Below, piece by piece: positions 63,985 to 64,000 of a DNA stretch of 64,000 nucleotides. A model generated the notes under the pieces. That model saw only the letters and a program-made list of their open reading frames with translations. It made no database searches and was not told where the DNA came from. Source of the DNA: Shinella zoogloeoides (GTDB lineage: Bacteria; Pseudomonadota; Alphaproteobacteria; Rhizobiales; Rhizobiaceae); NCBI RefSeq assembly GCF_003574625.1, contig NZ_QNUJ01000006.1, forward strand, positions 62,001 through 126,000, in the 5' to 3' direction. Each line of letters begins with the position of its first letter. Position 1 is the stretch's first letter. The position numbers and the translations under genes were made by a program.

Positions 63985-64000
63985 ATGAGCAAGACCCTTC
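63985..64000 (+). CDS. Start of next gene, probably the sugar ABC transporter ATPase (gguA-like), cut by window
   Basis: An ATG at 63985 opens MSKTL before the window ends, preceded by a weak GGAAACTGG site. In relatives chvE is followed by gguA and gguB. Only five codons are visible, so identity rests on synteny. Confidence 0.4.

Overview
The window is chromosomal or chromid DNA from a GC-rich alphaproteobacterium of the Rhizobiaceae (Rhizobium, Ensifer, Agrobacterium or Shinella group; genus not resolved). Support: a SmoEFGK polyol transporter with mtlK, the PhyR-NepR-EcfG general stress module, an hmuSTUV heme operon with RirA-type iron boxes, an inositol/rhizopine-type ABC system with moc-like genes, and a gbpR-chvE pair. 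Typical rhizobial intergenic repeats are also present.

Layout. 1-9840: polyol uptake and catabolism (SorC-type regulator, smoEFGK, smoS, mtlK, HAD phosphatase, FGGY kinase). 9841-14439: general stress response. A probable EcfG-dependent small RNA resembling GsrN lies beside phyR, then nepR-ecfG, an HWE histidine kinase, and a DUF883/DUF1469 membrane pair with its own perfect EcfG promoter. 14576-21175: heme and iron (hmuVUTS, a secreted protein, TonB, a DUF2325 pair), with two TGA-N9-TCA iron boxes. 21271-28728: housekeeping and accessory genes (DUF423, truncated globin, TetR/SMR efflux pair, thuAB with a LacI repressor, an orphan glycosyltransferase behind a CtrA-type box, arsC, a membrane-anchored phosphatase).

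28729-45037 is an island of mosaic and partly low GC. It holds a surface polysaccharide cluster (acetyltransferase, SDR, four glycosyltransferase-type proteins, acyltransferase-3), a CDP-deoxysugar pathway ending in a C-methyltransferase and a 3,5-epimerase-like protein, a repeat-rich autotransporter, a gene fragment, and a HAD-phosphatase/transmembrane fusion. It ends at a tRNA-Arg(CCG) gene, with a separate tRNA 3'-end remnant just inside.

45190-64000 is sugar and cyclitol metabolism: xylFHG with a divergent ROK repressor; a Gfo/Idh dehydrogenase, an inositol/rhizopine ABC transporter and a TIM-barrel isomerase, all facing left; a LacI regulator; then rightward mocD-, mocE- and mocF-like oxygenase genes and a PanB-like gene. 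This combination looks like a rhizopine (O-methyl-scyllo-inosamine) or related methylated-inositol catabolic locus. The window closes with a J-domain-like protein, gbpR, chvE and the first codons of the next gene.

The observations most worth following are the GsrN-like RNA between the polyol kinase and phyR, the moc-like locus with its PanB homologue, the HAD-membrane fusion in the tRNA-bounded island, and a rhizobial repeat that appears to supply the ribosome-binding site of the mocF-like gene.
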